NCBI RefSeq assembly: GCF_042219825.1
Contig: NZ_JBHJHQ010000003.1
Coordinates: 1 to 64,000, forward strand
DNA from: JBHJHP01 sp042219825
GTDB taxonomy: Bacteria > Bacteroidota > Bacteroidia > Bacteroidales > UBA5342
Length of the DNA: 64,000 bases
Reading direction: 5' to 3'
Shown: positions 25,063-34,873 of the stretch, one piece after another
Numbering within the stretch: position 1 is the stretch's first letter
Layout of the letters: every line of letters starts with the position of its first letter
The notes under the pieces: generated by a model
What the model was told of the DNA's origin: nothing
The model's database searches: none
The model's input: the letters and a program-made list of their open reading frames with translations, nothing else
Program-made: the position numbers and the translations under genes

Positions 25063-27105
25063 TTATTTAACTTTATGTTCTCCAAGTAATGGAAATTCAG
25101 TTATTCTTAAGGCCGTACATCCATACGGAATCAATGTTATCTCTTCCTTCTTTTCACTGACTTCAGGACCCCACATAATACTGTATGGCAAAGGCCCTGT
25201 CATATCATTATATACTTTCCAGAATGGCAATCTTTTTGCCTTTGTTTTAATCCGGATCGGCGCATTTTCAGTATTCCACGGATAAACATTTTCATTAAAG
25301 GACTCTATCACCTCATAATGTTCTTCCAATTCATCATCAGGAACCTCTATCAACCCATAATTCCAGGGTGAATCAGAATCTACTGTCCAATATTCCTTTC
25401 CCTGCCAAACCTGGTGCTCCTTATTTTCAACAAGTTTCCATTTCTCATCCATTTTCAATGCATAAACCAAAGGTCCGCGTTCAACAGTTGCAGAGTTTTC
25501 ATACCATCTTGAGATTGAAACCCGGGCTGCGAAATTCAGCTCCAGCTTATCTCCTTTGTGCCACTGCCGGTCAATTGTAATATTGTTGTTGGCATCCTTT
25601 ATCACGTCTTCCAGCAATTCACCATTCAGTTTTACCTTAAAGCATTCGGATGACCATTCCGGAATTCTGAGTGTAAGCGGAAATCGTGTTGATTTTTCCA
25701 TACTCTCAATTGAAATATTTACTGAGTTTTCAAACGGATAATACGTGTCTTCCACCAGTGATACTTCTACACTATCTCCAACAAGAGCACGCACCTTCGA
25801 AGGAGCATATACAACTTTGGCTAAACCCTTATCTGCGGTCGCATACCATAGATTCTGCGTAAATTTAGGCCATCCCTGATGCATATTTGACGTACAACAC
25901 GGGTAACCGTTTAGCAGTCCAAAACAGTTGTCCAGACCATTATGGTTAATATCAAAATTTCTGATATGCTTGCTGACTTTCACCTGATTAACCTGTTGAA
26001 AATACTGCCGGTTCATAAAATCATCCGTAACCTGTGCCGGTAAAGCATTAAAAGCAATTCGTTCAAGGTGTTCAGCGAACTGATTATCGCCCGTTATCTG
26101 CAACATGTTTTCCAGGGAATACATAAATTCTACGACGGAACACAACTCAATACCCTGCACCGGATTATTACCGTGCAAAGCCTCATCTCCACCGTACATA
26201 CCGTTGGGATAACCATTAAAATTCCTGAGATCTTTTAATCCTACCTTAACGGCGTCAAGATAGCGATGATCTTTTGATTGTTGATAATAAATGACAGGTT
26301 CTTTAAATCCCTGCGCAAGATTAACACAGTGGATTGATCCTTTCTGGCTCAGCCTTTCTCTTTCGAGAAAATCATCAGTAAAATTTTCTGTTTGTTCATG
26401 GATCATCTGAGCTAGAAAAAGCAGATACTTTTCTCCGGTAATATTGTATAACCAATATACCATCATCAGATTATCACCTCCTCTGTATCTGGCCCAGAAC
26501 GTCCAGTTATCCAAAGGTTTCTTTTCCAGATTATTATACTGATATTTGAAGTAATTTGTCATTAAATCGATCACCCTGTCATCTCCCGTTGCCGAATAAT
26601 ACTGTTGTAATATTTTCAATGCAACCATTTTGGGCCACCAGTCTTCTGCATTATCCCGCTGCAAGCCCGGTTCATTATTATCATAATCTTTTGAGGGGCC
26701 AAAATAACCATCCTCACGCTGACTGCTGATCATCCACTCAACCCAGGGTTTGGTAAGATTGATAAGTGCTGTATCCTCAAGAATATACGCTAAAGGAAGT
26801 AAGCCGTCAATCCAGTACGGACCTCGTTCCCATTGATCTCCGTCACCACCAAGCCATCCGTTTCGGTGATTCATAACCTGAGGATAGAGTTCATCCAGAT
26901 GACCTGTAGCACCAGTTCGCTGAGCCTCAAGCATCATAAGCAGCCATCCGCGGGCCTTGATATTACCCAGAGGTAATTCTATATATGGTTTTGTGATAAG
27001 TGGAGATCTGTTATTACGATAATTGGCAGAATTATCCTTTGAAGAACAGCTCAATAAAGCCAACAACACTACCACAAAAAACACCTTGTCTATTCTAAAT
27101 CTCAT
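25063..27105 (-). CDS. GH127/DUF1680-type glycoside hydrolase (beta-L-arabinofuranosidase-like)
   Basis: A 680-residue lipoprotein (MRFRIDKVFFVVVLLALLSC, Cys20). The (alpha/alpha)6-barrel domain has the DUF1680 hallmarks GNIKARGWLLMMLEAQR, PYWIDGLLPLAY and LNGYPCCTSNMHQGWPKF. In GH127 the first Cys of such a pair is the zinc-bound nucleophile; here that is Cys403, with Cys404 next to it. Upstream are the sugar-contact segments FYQQ... and HGNNPVQGIELCSVVEFMYSLE, where Glu and Cys would be zinc ligands. C-terminal beta-sandwich ~450-680. Characterised relatives act on beta-L-arabinofuranosides, but DUF1680 also includes other specificities (GH137, GH146 and others). It suggests L-arabinofuranose or a related sugar in the target glycan. 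Confidence 0.88.
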   Translation of the reverse strand: MRFRIDKVFFVVVLLALLSCSSKDNSANYRNNRSPLITKPYIELPLGNIKARGWLLMMLEAQRTGATGHLDELYPQVMNHRNGWLGGDGDQWERGPYWIDGLLPLAYILEDTALINLTKPWVEWMISSQREDGYFGPSKDYDNNEPGLQRDNAEDWWPKMVALKILQQYYSATGDDRVIDLMTNYFKYQYNNLEKKPLDNWTFWARYRGGDNLMMVYWLYNITGEKYLLFLAQMIHEQTENFTDDFLERERLSQKGSIHCVNLAQGFKEPVIYYQQSKDHRYLDAVKVGLKDLRNFNGYPNGMYGGDEALHGNNPVQGIELCSVVEFMYSLENMLQITGDNQFAEHLERIAFNALPAQVTDDFMNRQYFQQVNQVKVSKHIRNFDINHNGLDNCFGLLNGYPCCTSNMHQGWPKFTQNLWYATADKGLAKVVYAPSKVRALVGDSVEVSLVEDTYYPFENSVNISIESMEKSTRFPLTLRIPEWSSECFKVKLNGELLEDVIKDANNNITIDRQWHKGDKLELNFAARVSISRWYENSATVERGPLVYALKMDEKWKLVENKEHQVWQGKEYWTVDSDSPWNYGLIEVPDDELEEHYEVIESFNENVYPWNTENAPIRIKTKAKRLPFWKVYNDMTGPLPYSIMWGPEVSEKKEEITLIPYGCTALRITEFPLLGEHKVK

Positions 27106-27163
27106 ATCTGTTAAAATCTTATTAATTCGGGAATAATGCCAAATCGTTAAAACTCTGTTATTT

Positions 27164-28756
27164 TTAGTATCCCGGATTCTGAATCAGATTAGGATTCGCT
27201 AAGATCTCATCACGTGGAATCGGAAAAAGATTTCTGTAATCTTCGTTAGACGGAGTATGCCAAAACCACCTTTTTGTTGTAAACTGACCAAATCTGATCA
27301 GCTGCTGGCGTCTGTGCCCTTCCTGACAAAATTCCCATGCATATTCAAGTAAAAACCGGTTATCATTCAACTGTGCTGCCGTTAACACATTATTACCTGA
27401 AAAATCAGTAAATGCCCTCTGTCTGACTTTATTTATCAAATCAACAACTTCCTGATTGGCAGCCTTTCCGTTTTTCCGGTAAATAGCTTCAGCCTTCATA
27501 AAAAACACATCTGCATAGCGGAAAAGGACAAAATCGTTTTCCAACCTGTTTTTTGCACCCGTCTTTATTTCATATTTCTGCATACGCACTCCATCGGCTT
27601 CACCGGTAGTTCTTCCATCACTTCCCAATGATCGGATATTCTTGGTATGAACTATTGGTTTGCCGGCATCAGCTGCCCAGGAACCATCACAAAGAAGTGG
27701 TGCTCCTATTGTACCGGTTTTTTCTCCTGTATTATCATAAAGTGGCCCCTCTAACCAGGATTTTGTATATCTCAGATCATCCGGGTCATAACTCCAGGCC
27801 AGGTCAGGTGTGGCACATGGACCGCCCCAAAAAAACGTTTCGGTATTCGCATGATATTTATACCACCAATGCATCGTCCACATATGCATCCTCCAGGGAA
27901 AATCTTCATGGTAAACCTCATCGTTGGCAACTCCCATTATGATTTCCTTTGAGTTTTCGTTTTCGCTTTTAAAAGGCGTACTGTAATCTGCTTCCAATAC
28001 ATATTTTTGTGATTCAATGATAGTATCGCACAATGCTATAACCTCATCCCAATATGTCTTACCAGCCCAGACCTCAGCATTTAAATATGTTTTAGCGAGT
28101 AATTGTGAAGCAGAGTATTTATTCCACCTTCCATATCCATCCTCCTTCAGATATGGTATATTCTCCTCTAATTGACTGACCACAAAATTAAATACCTCCT
28201 CTCTTGAGTTTGTTGCAGGCAAATAATCGTCCGGTACATCATATTGAGTAACTACTGGCACATTTCCGAACATATCAACCAAGGTATAATACCAAAATGC
28301 CCGTGCAACCTTTAATTCTGCCATAACCATTGCGGTATCTTTCAGTTCCTGTTCTCGAAACTCATAAATCAAACGGTTACAATTATTTATGGACGAGTAT
28401 GCTCTACGCCAGTCCTGCAAGAAATGTTGTTCATCAATATTCCATTCGTGATTGTTTAATCTCACATAAATTCCGGCATCATACCATGCACCACCTCTTT
28501 TAGGTGTGATCCAAAGGTCTCCCACCTCTTCGTTTGTATATAACCAGCAACCATTTTTATGGACGCTTCCTCCTGCATACAAGTTTCTTAAATCACTATA
28601 GACTTTACCAATGGCTGCGGGAATATCATCTTCACTAAAATTAGCATAATAGTTTTCTGCTATCAATTCATCATGCACAGGCACGTCCAGATCAGTACAG
28701 GAATAACAGAACAAAAATGTTATGATACTTAATATATATATGTTTCTCATTTTCAT
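27164..28756 (-). CDS. SusD-like surface glycan-binding lipoprotein
   Basis: A 530-residue SusD/RagB-family lipoprotein, lipobox Cys20 (LFCYSC). Typical features: N-terminal SusD-like segment (~20-230; TDLDVPVHDELIAENYYANF, INNCNRLIYEF), TPR-like helices, and the C-terminal RagB/SusD domain ending in the family signature (LEYAWEFCQEGHRRQQLIRFG, then NLFPIPRDEILANPNLIQNPGY). It forms the lid on the SusC transporter encoded 24 bases upstream and selects the glycan for import. Being paired with a sulfatase-rich operon it presumably prefers a sulfated oligosaccharide. Confidence 0.96.
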   Translation of the reverse strand: MKMRNIYILSIITFLFCYSCTDLDVPVHDELIAENYYANFSEDDIPAAIGKVYSDLRNLYAGGSVHKNGCWLYTNEEVGDLWITPKRGGAWYDAGIYVRLNNHEWNIDEQHFLQDWRRAYSSINNCNRLIYEFREQELKDTAMVMAELKVARAFWYYTLVDMFGNVPVVTQYDVPDDYLPATNSREEVFNFVVSQLEENIPYLKEDGYGRWNKYSASQLLAKTYLNAEVWAGKTYWDEVIALCDTIIESQKYVLEADYSTPFKSENENSKEIIMGVANDEVYHEDFPWRMHMWTMHWWYKYHANTETFFWGGPCATPDLAWSYDPDDLRYTKSWLEGPLYDNTGEKTGTIGAPLLCDGSWAADAGKPIVHTKNIRSLGSDGRTTGEADGVRMQKYEIKTGAKNRLENDFVLFRYADVFFMKAEAIYRKNGKAANQEVVDLINKVRQRAFTDFSGNNVLTAAQLNDNRFLLEYAWEFCQEGHRRQQLIRFGQFTTKRWFWHTPSNEDYRNLFPIPRDEILANPNLIQNPGY

Positions 28757-28780
28757 GATTATTAATTTTAATGTATGGTT

Positions 28781-31666
28781 TTACAGGTTCAATTTTAATC
28801 CAAGTGTATATGTCCTGACGGTAGGATAACCTCCTACATAGTCGATGCCAGGAGTAAGTCCGTTATAGTTAACTTCAGGATCTACACCCTTATAATTCGT
28901 AAACGTGAACAAATTCTGTCCTGAAAGATAAAGTCGCAGTGAGTTAACATTTTTCTTAAATTTGAACGTATACCCAATGGCAACATTATCAAGCTTCACA
29001 TAGTCGCCGTTTTCGATATAGTAACTCACATAAGCCTGGGCCGTATTTACGTACTGACCGTTATAAGTATCAAGAATTGAAGTCGGATAATTGTATTGGG
29101 TTCCTCTTATAAAGTTTTCCCATAACATTCTGTACTGATTTAATATCTGGTAGTCGAATGCGCCTCTTAACTCAACACTCAGGTCCAGTTTTTTATACCG
29201 TGCAGCCATAGAAAAACCTGCAAAGTATTTAGGAATACCATTCCCCATTACCTGCCTTAAACTGTCAATCCCGTATTCTCCTTCTGTCATCCATTCACCG
29301 TTCGGATCCAAACCCGTGCTAACCCAACCATAAAAATTTCCGATTGCGTCGCCTTCTTCCAGATAGTGTGTATTCTTCTGAACCGGTGCTCCCGTATTTC
29401 CAAGTTCAAGAAAATCACGTTTGTACTGATTGTTCGATAATTTTGTAAGAATGTTGGTATTATAGGACATATTACCCGTCAGTCTTAATCCAAAGTCCCT
29501 GGTGTTAACAACATTTCCGGATAATACAACCTCCACTCCTGAATTTTTAATTGCTCCAACATTAGCTACTGTAGTAGGGGCAAGGTTTGGAGGAACCGGT
29601 ACATTATAACTATATATAAGATCTTTGGTATTTCGTTGATAATAATTCACTTCACCTGAAAGTTTATCCTTTAAAAAAGCAAACTCAACACCTGCATTAA
29701 GTTCATGTTTTGTTTCCCATCTTAAATCCGGGTTTGCATTTGCAACAGGTGATATGGTATACGTCCACTGACCATCAAGGAATACAGGATTTCCATAGGT
29801 AAATCTCAGTTTAGAAAGATTCGCACTTGATGGTTCTGTTCCTGTAACACCATATCCTACTTTAATTTTCAAATCATCGAGAAAGGTTATGTTTTCCATA
29901 AAACCCTCTTCGCTTAATCTCCATGCCGCAGATACGGAAGGGAAATATCCCCAACGGTTATTGGTACCGAATTTTGATGAGCCCTCTGCCCTTAAGCTGG
30001 CGGCAAACAGATATTTTTCCTTAAAGCTATAATTTAAGCGTCCGAAAAAGGAAACCAGTCTGGTTTGGCTTTTACTGCTTCCCATTGATGCGAAACCCTC
30101 TGACAATGCTAAGCCGAGATCCATTCTGTTATATCCAAAATATTCATTCGGGAAATTATAGTTATAGGCATTGAACCCTTCTCCCTCATAATCCTGATAG
30201 CTGTAACCTGCCAGTGCTGTAAAATCATGATTCCCGATTTTTTTTGAATAATTTCCAAACAGTTCCAGTGTTTTTGAGGTATTTGTACTGGCATTTCTCC
30301 ATGCCTGTCCGGTAAAATCAAGATCGAAACTATGGGTTGCATAGGACCCATTCAAATGGTTGAACTTTTTAAAACCACCAACCAGGTTTAGGTTCAAGCC
30401 TTCTATAATTTCTGCCGTTATCTTTCCGTTTATGAATACCTCATTCCAACCTATATCCTCTTTAAATTCATCCACCAGACGAACAGGATTGGCAACACCG
30501 GCAAAAGTCTGATACTCTCCGGTATTTGGATTAAATACCGCATCTGTTGGATTGGCGATTAGTGTTCCAAAAAGTACATCTGAAGTACTTACGGTATTAC
30601 CTTTAACGTTAACGTTTGACAGGTTCATGTTGATCCGCAATTTATCCTCAAACATATTGTGATTAAAACCAACTCGTGTGGTAAAGCGATTCTGTTCAGT
30701 ATTCCTAATGATTCCTTCCTTTTCGGTATAGGTAACCGATCCGTAATAGTTGGAATGTGAATCTCCTCCTCTTAATGAAATGTTATGGGTCTGATTTAAC
30801 GGTGACTGTGAAACTTCATTCCACCAGTCGGTATTATATCCGTTATCTACCGGCGTAAATACTCCACCTGTTGTTTCTGCCAGATTTCTGTATTCATCAG
30901 CACTGAATACCTGTATTTTATTTGAAATCTGCTCCGTACCAAAATAACCGTTATATTCGATCCTGTTTTTCCCGCTACTTGTTCCCTTTTTGGTATTGAC
31001 CAAAATAACTCCGTTCGTTCCCCTAACACCATATATAGCTGCAGCAGAACCATCTTTAAGCACATCAATCGATTCAATATCATCCTGTGAAACAGAACTA
31101 AGGCTTCCGCCAGGGATCCCATCAATAACAATAAGAGGCTCCTGATTTCCACTTAAGGTACTAACACCCCGAAGCATCATTTGTACCCCATTATTGTTCG
31201 GGTCACCGGATGTAGTATTTATACTTAAACCGGCAACTTTCCCTCTTAATAACTGTATGGGATCTGATACCGTACCCTGCTGAAAATCTTCAGCTGTGAC
31301 TCTGCTTACTGAATTTGTAAGTGTGCTTTTTCGTAATGTACCATACCCTACAACGACAAATTCATCCAGTACTTCCTGATTTGTTTTTAATGTTACATTG
31401 ATTTGATTACTGCCATTTACCGGAATTTCTTCTGTTTGAAAACCAATGAACGAAAAGACAAGAATGTCATTATCATTTGCAGTAATTTCATACTTACCAT
31501 TAATATCTGTAACAGTACCATCAGAAGTGCCTTTTACCATGATATTTACGCCAGGGATAGGTTCTTGTTGCAAATCCGAAACTATACCTTCTATATTAAT
31601 GGCATATCCATTAAAAGCTGTAAAAAGTAAACTGCATAAAAGTAAAAACGGAGTTTTCTTATTCAT
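28781..31666 (-). CDS. SusC-like TonB-dependent outer-membrane transporter
   Basis: A 961-residue SusC/RagA-family protein: signal peptide (1-22), CarboxypepD_reg-like domain (~24-100; IEGIVSDLQQEPIPGVNIMVKGTSDGTVTDINGKYEI), TonB-box region (LDEFVVVGYGTLRK), plug domain with IDVLKDGSAAAIYGVRGTNGVILVNTKKG, and a beta-barrel ending VRTYTLGLKLNL. It imports oligosaccharides into the periplasm with the SusD-like partner. At 961 residues it is near the usual size. No N-terminal STN domain, so no direct anti-sigma signalling is expected; regulation is probably by the hybrid two-component protein at 16168. First gene of the operon running to 20487. Confidence 0.97.
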   Translation of the reverse strand: MNKKTPFLLLCSLLFTAFNGYAINIEGIVSDLQQEPIPGVNIMVKGTSDGTVTDINGKYEITANDNDILVFSFIGFQTEEIPVNGSNQINVTLKTNQEVLDEFVVVGYGTLRKSTLTNSVSRVTAEDFQQGTVSDPIQLLRGKVAGLSINTTSGDPNNNGVQMMLRGVSTLSGNQEPLIVIDGIPGGSLSSVSQDDIESIDVLKDGSAAAIYGVRGTNGVILVNTKKGTSSGKNRIEYNGYFGTEQISNKIQVFSADEYRNLAETTGGVFTPVDNGYNTDWWNEVSQSPLNQTHNISLRGGDSHSNYYGSVTYTEKEGIIRNTEQNRFTTRVGFNHNMFEDKLRINMNLSNVNVKGNTVSTSDVLFGTLIANPTDAVFNPNTGEYQTFAGVANPVRLVDEFKEDIGWNEVFINGKITAEIIEGLNLNLVGGFKKFNHLNGSYATHSFDLDFTGQAWRNASTNTSKTLELFGNYSKKIGNHDFTALAGYSYQDYEGEGFNAYNYNFPNEYFGYNRMDLGLALSEGFASMGSSKSQTRLVSFFGRLNYSFKEKYLFAASLRAEGSSKFGTNNRWGYFPSVSAAWRLSEEGFMENITFLDDLKIKVGYGVTGTEPSSANLSKLRFTYGNPVFLDGQWTYTISPVANANPDLRWETKHELNAGVEFAFLKDKLSGEVNYYQRNTKDLIYSYNVPVPPNLAPTTVANVGAIKNSGVEVVLSGNVVNTRDFGLRLTGNMSYNTNILTKLSNNQYKRDFLELGNTGAPVQKNTHYLEEGDAIGNFYGWVSTGLDPNGEWMTEGEYGIDSLRQVMGNGIPKYFAGFSMAARYKKLDLSVELRGAFDYQILNQYRMLWENFIRGTQYNYPTSILDTYNGQYVNTAQAYVSYYIENGDYVKLDNVAIGYTFKFKKNVNSLRLYLSGQNLFTFTNYKGVDPEVNYNGLTPGIDYVGGYPTVRTYTLGLKLNL

Positions 31667-32008
31667 TTCTAAGTGTATTTAATAATTTCATTAATTAAAG
31701 TTCTGTACTAAAGAAATTCATTGCTGTGGTTTTATACAATGATTAATATCCCAAAAGTATAGCTATAGAAGTATTTTATAATGGATTTTTATATCAAATG
31801 AATGGATATGTAAATCTTTAAATAAACCCATCATTTAATTAAGTGTCTGACAAAGAGCTAATTTAAATTTAAACATATCATACCTTGTAATATTAATACA
31901 ATAAATATGTAGAAAACGCTGATGGTTTAAATGGAAATAAATTAATTTATTAAATTAGCAGTTTATGGTCAATGAGCCGTGTTAACAAATTACCAAATAT
32001 AACATCAT
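31667..32008. other. Divergent intergenic region between susC and the DUF4139 gene
   Basis: 342 AT-rich bases without ORFs. It contains the susC -7 box (31752-31759, minus). No exact TAnnTTTG box was found for the plus-strand gene at 32009. No riboswitch-like or operator-like structure recognised; any HTCS direct repeat was not identifiable by eye. Confidence 0.5.
31752..31759 (-). promoter_or_regulatory. -7 box of the susC operon (31666-20487)
   Basis: Minus-strand TACTTTTG matches TAnnTTTG exactly, 85 bases upstream of the start codon. A TTTG occurs further upstream (31795-31798), but at 35 bases it is too far for a standard -33 element, which suits an activator-dependent promoter. Confidence 0.48.
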
Positions 32009-33898
32009 ATGAAAACAAAATTCTCTTTCTTAACGCTATTATTTATTGTTTCTTCATTTGTGATAGCTCAGGATATTCAGGAGCTAAAAATTGATTCCAA
32101 AGTTAATGATGTAACCGTTTTTCTGGATGGTGCTCAGGTAACCCGCAAAAAGACAGTTGATGTTCCGACAGGAATAACAAATATTGTTTTTGTAAATCTC
32201 TCACCCTATATAGATTCAAAAAGCATCCAGGTAAAAGTCAAAGGTAAGGTGATGGTACAATCTGTATCGCAACAGAGGAATTACATGAACAATCAACCAG
32301 ATCTGGCAGAAGCTGAGAAACTACATGCTGAAATATTCGAACTGAGGAAACAACTAAAGTTGGCACAGACTTATCTTACGATAACCAGAAAAGAACTCGA
32401 TTTTCTGAATGACAACCGCATAATCAGTGGACGGAATAATGAATTAAGCATTACGAACCTGAAAGAAACATCTGCATTTTACGGGGAACGTCTTAAGGCG
32501 CTTAAATTAAAAGAAATTAAACAGGAAGACGATATTAACCAGTTAGAGAAAAAGATTCAGCAACTTGAAAATCAGAGAAACCAGCTATCGGATAACCGCG
32601 GATTTCCAACCGGTGAAATTGTAATTAAGATTGAATCCAAAACAAACAGCAAGTCTGAATTTGAACTTTCCTATCTTGTCACAAATGCAGGATGGTTCCC
32701 GTCTTATGATATCCGGGCTAAAAACATATCTGAACCCGTGGAGATCCTATACAAGGCCAATGTGCACCAGGATACAAAAGTGGATTGGGAGAATGTTAAA
32801 ATCAGGTTTTCATCATCCGATCCCAATGTTTCAGGTGTCATGCCCTCGTTGAATCCCTATTATATCAGCTATAATTACAGACCCTCAAATTATGGGCGCA
32901 TAATTTCTGAAGTATCTGGTTTCATATATGATAATAAAGGTGAGCCTCTGCCCGGTGCTTCCGTATCAGTAGAAGGTACGACTATCGGAACTGTAGCTGA
33001 TATCAATGGCCATTATTCCCTGATGTTACCTGCCGGTTCTAACCGGTTAAAAATATCATTTATAGGGTATAGCTCTAAGACGGTTGATGCAAATCAACCA
33101 TTAATTAATATCGCTCTAAATGAAAGTGCTCAGGAATTAGGTGAGGTTAGTTTTAGAGATGTTGAAGCAACCAGTATAAGCGATGCTCTTCAGGGTAGAA
33201 TTGCAGGTTTGGATATTTCACGAAGCCGAAACAAAAAGAACATTGCAGATAAAGAAAGTATAGCTGTACCATTTGTTCAAACCGAAAATCAAACGACTGT
33301 TGAATTTGAGATCTCGGTTCCTTACTCACTGAAGTCAGATAAAAAAACATATGCCGTTGAAATGGTAGATTACAGTTTGCCGGCAAACTACCAGTATTTC
33401 TGTATTCCAAAAGTTGACAAAGATGCCTTCCTGCTGGCAAACATTACAGACTGGAGTAAGTACAATTTTCTTGAAGGTGAAGCCAATATCTTTTTTGAGG
33501 AAACCTACATCGGTAAAACGATCCTTGATGTGAGAAATGCTGGTGATACATTACAGGTATCACTTGGAAGAGACAAAAATGTTGTGGTTCAAAGAGAATT
33601 ACTCAAAGACAAGACCAGCAGACAGTTTATCGGAACTAAAAAAGAAGTTAGCCGTGCCTGGGAAATAAATGTGAAAAACAATAAGAGTCAGAAAATCAGC
33701 ATGGTTATCCTGGATCAGGTTCCGGTATCGAAAAATGAAGAAATTGAAATCGAAATTAAAGATTTGTCCGGCGCAAAGATGAATAACGACACAGGAGAAC
33801 TGAAATGGGAGTTTGAGCTCAACCCCGCTAAAGAGAAGACTTTTAATCTAAACTACCTCGTTAAATATCCTAAATCAAGGACATTGTACATTGAATAA
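32009..33898 (+). CDS. DUF4139 family (mucoidy inhibitor A-like) protein with CarboxypepD_reg insert
   Basis: A 629-residue exported protein with signal peptide (1-20). Residues ~28-125 match the DUF4140 N-terminal domain (VNDVTVFLDGAQVTRKKTVDVPTG), followed by coiled coils (~85-125 and ~160-190), then DUF4139 (~205 to the end; SYLVTNAGWFPSYDIRAKN, ANVHQDTKVDWENVKIRFSS, VPVSKNEEIEIE). Between ~300 and 411 an inserted block carries a CarboxypepD_reg-like fold (GFIYDNKGEPLPGASVSVEGTTIGTVADINGHYSL) and a short SusC-plug-like peptide (SISDALQGRIAGLDIS). The family's biochemical role is not established; Bacteroidota members are predicted envelope proteins. The next gene follows at once, so they are probably cotranscribed. 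Confidence 0.87.
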   Translation: MKTKFSFLTLLFIVSSFVIAQDIQELKIDSKVNDVTVFLDGAQVTRKKTVDVPTGITNIVFVNLSPYIDSKSIQVKVKGKVMVQSVSQQRNYMNNQPDLAEAEKLHAEIFELRKQLKLAQTYLTITRKELDFLNDNRIISGRNNELSITNLKETSAFYGERLKALKLKEIKQEDDINQLEKKIQQLENQRNQLSDNRGFPTGEIVIKIESKTNSKSEFELSYLVTNAGWFPSYDIRAKNISEPVEILYKANVHQDTKVDWENVKIRFSSSDPNVSGVMPSLNPYYISYNYRPSNYGRIISEVSGFIYDNKGEPLPGASVSVEGTTIGTVADINGHYSLMLPAGSNRLKISFIGYSSKTVDANQPLINIALNESAQELGEVSFRDVEATSISDALQGRIAGLDISRSRNKKNIADKESIAVPFVQTENQTTVEFEISVPYSLKSDKKTYAVEMVDYSLPANYQYFCIPKVDKDAFLLANITDWSKYNFLEGEANIFFEETYIGKTILDVRNAGDTLQVSLGRDKNVVVQRELLKDKTSRQFIGTKKEVSRAWEINVKNNKSQKISMVILDQVPVSKNEEIEIEIKDLSGAKMNNDTGELKWEFELNPAKEKTFNLNYLVKYPKSRTLYIE

Positions 33899-33902
33899 GA
33901 AA

Positions 33903-34349
33903 ATGAAAAAAATCAAAAGCAGATATACATTTAAAGCTATCGCATACCCGGGGATAGCTTTATTTATCTCAGCTACTCTTTTGATAATTCAATTATTTAC
34001 TTACGGAATCGATTACAGAAATCTGACAGAGATAATTTATTGCTCCGTTCTTATTATAATTTTTAGTGCCGCCCTGATTTTTATATCCGGAATTAAAGAG
34101 GTAGAGATTAACAACGAACATATATCCATCAGATATCCTTACAGGTTTAAAACATTCAGATTTTCTGTCAACGCAGTTTCAACTATTCAAAGAAAAAAAA
34201 CCGATAAAATGACAAATATTGATCTGAAATTCAGGTCTGTACTCATTTTAAAAATCCAGCTTAAAAACGGAAAACGCATCAGACTCTCTTCAGACTATAA
34301 CACCAATATCCCTGAGATTGAAACTCAATTTAAAGAGATTGGGTACTAA
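33903..34349 (+). CDS. Small membrane protein with PH-like domain
   Basis: 148 residues from the ATG at 33903; a TTG start at 33891 overlapping the previous gene is less likely. Two membrane helices (~12-32 and ~43-63) precede a soluble beta-rich domain (~64-148) that looks like a bacterial PH-like or YcxB-type domain (IKEVEINNEHISIRYPYRFKTF, LILKIQLKNGKRIRLSSDYN). It starts four bases after the DUF4139 gene's stop, suggesting an operon. Function unknown. Confidence 0.75.
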   Translation: MKKIKSRYTFKAIAYPGIALFISATLLIIQLFTYGIDYRNLTEIIYCSVLIIIFSAALIFISGIKEVEINNEHISIRYPYRFKTFRFSVNAVSTIQRKKTDKMTNIDLKFRSVLILKIQLKNGKRIRLSSDYNTNIPEIETQFKEIGY

Positions 34350-34431
34350 TAGTTTAAACAAAGACAAAATTTCTGATTTGTTTTTGTAACTTATATCTGC
34401 TATGTCCGTTTCTCCGTACAAAAAACACAAC

Positions 34432-34794
34432 ATGAAAAAACTATTTATGCTATTCATTCTGATGGTTGTTATATCATCCTGTGAAAAGAAATCCCCGGTA
34501 AGCTTTGGTTTTGATTCTGATATAAACACAAATTCCAGCGGTCTTACACTTATGGATGTAGATAAAGGTGCAGATTTGATTTCTCTTACCGGAAGTGTAG
34601 TTGTACATACAGAATCTGTAGAAGTTATTCTAAGTGATCCGGCAGGAGCTGAAGTTTATAAAAATTCCTTTGCAGGGCCTGAAACATTTTCTATTAATGA
34701 AACATTTTCTGCAGCGCAGGGTACCTGGAAGTTACAATATACCAGCAACAATGCAACCGGTTCTATTGACTTGCATATGAGTTATACTAATTAA
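34432..34794 (+). CDS. Small lipoprotein of unknown function
   Basis: A 120-residue protein starting at the ATG at 34432, giving MKKLFMLFILMVVISSC with lipobox Cys17; an in-frame upstream start at 34402 would bury the signal peptide. The mature part is beta-rich and acidic (FGFDSDINTNSSGLTLMDVDKGADLISLTGSVVVHTESVEVIL). No family recognised. Likely an outer-membrane lipoprotein facing the periplasm. Confidence 0.7.
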   Translation: MKKLFMLFILMVVISSCEKKSPVSFGFDSDINTNSSGLTLMDVDKGADLISLTGSVVVHTESVEVILSDPAGAEVYKNSFAGPETFSINETFSAAQGTWKLQYTSNNATGSIDLHMSYTN

Positions 34795-34873
34795 GCCTGA
34801 GTAATTCAGAAATTTAGATCTCCAGACTCAACAATTTACCTGCTCATGGTGTTTTAATAATAAATTCTGTACC

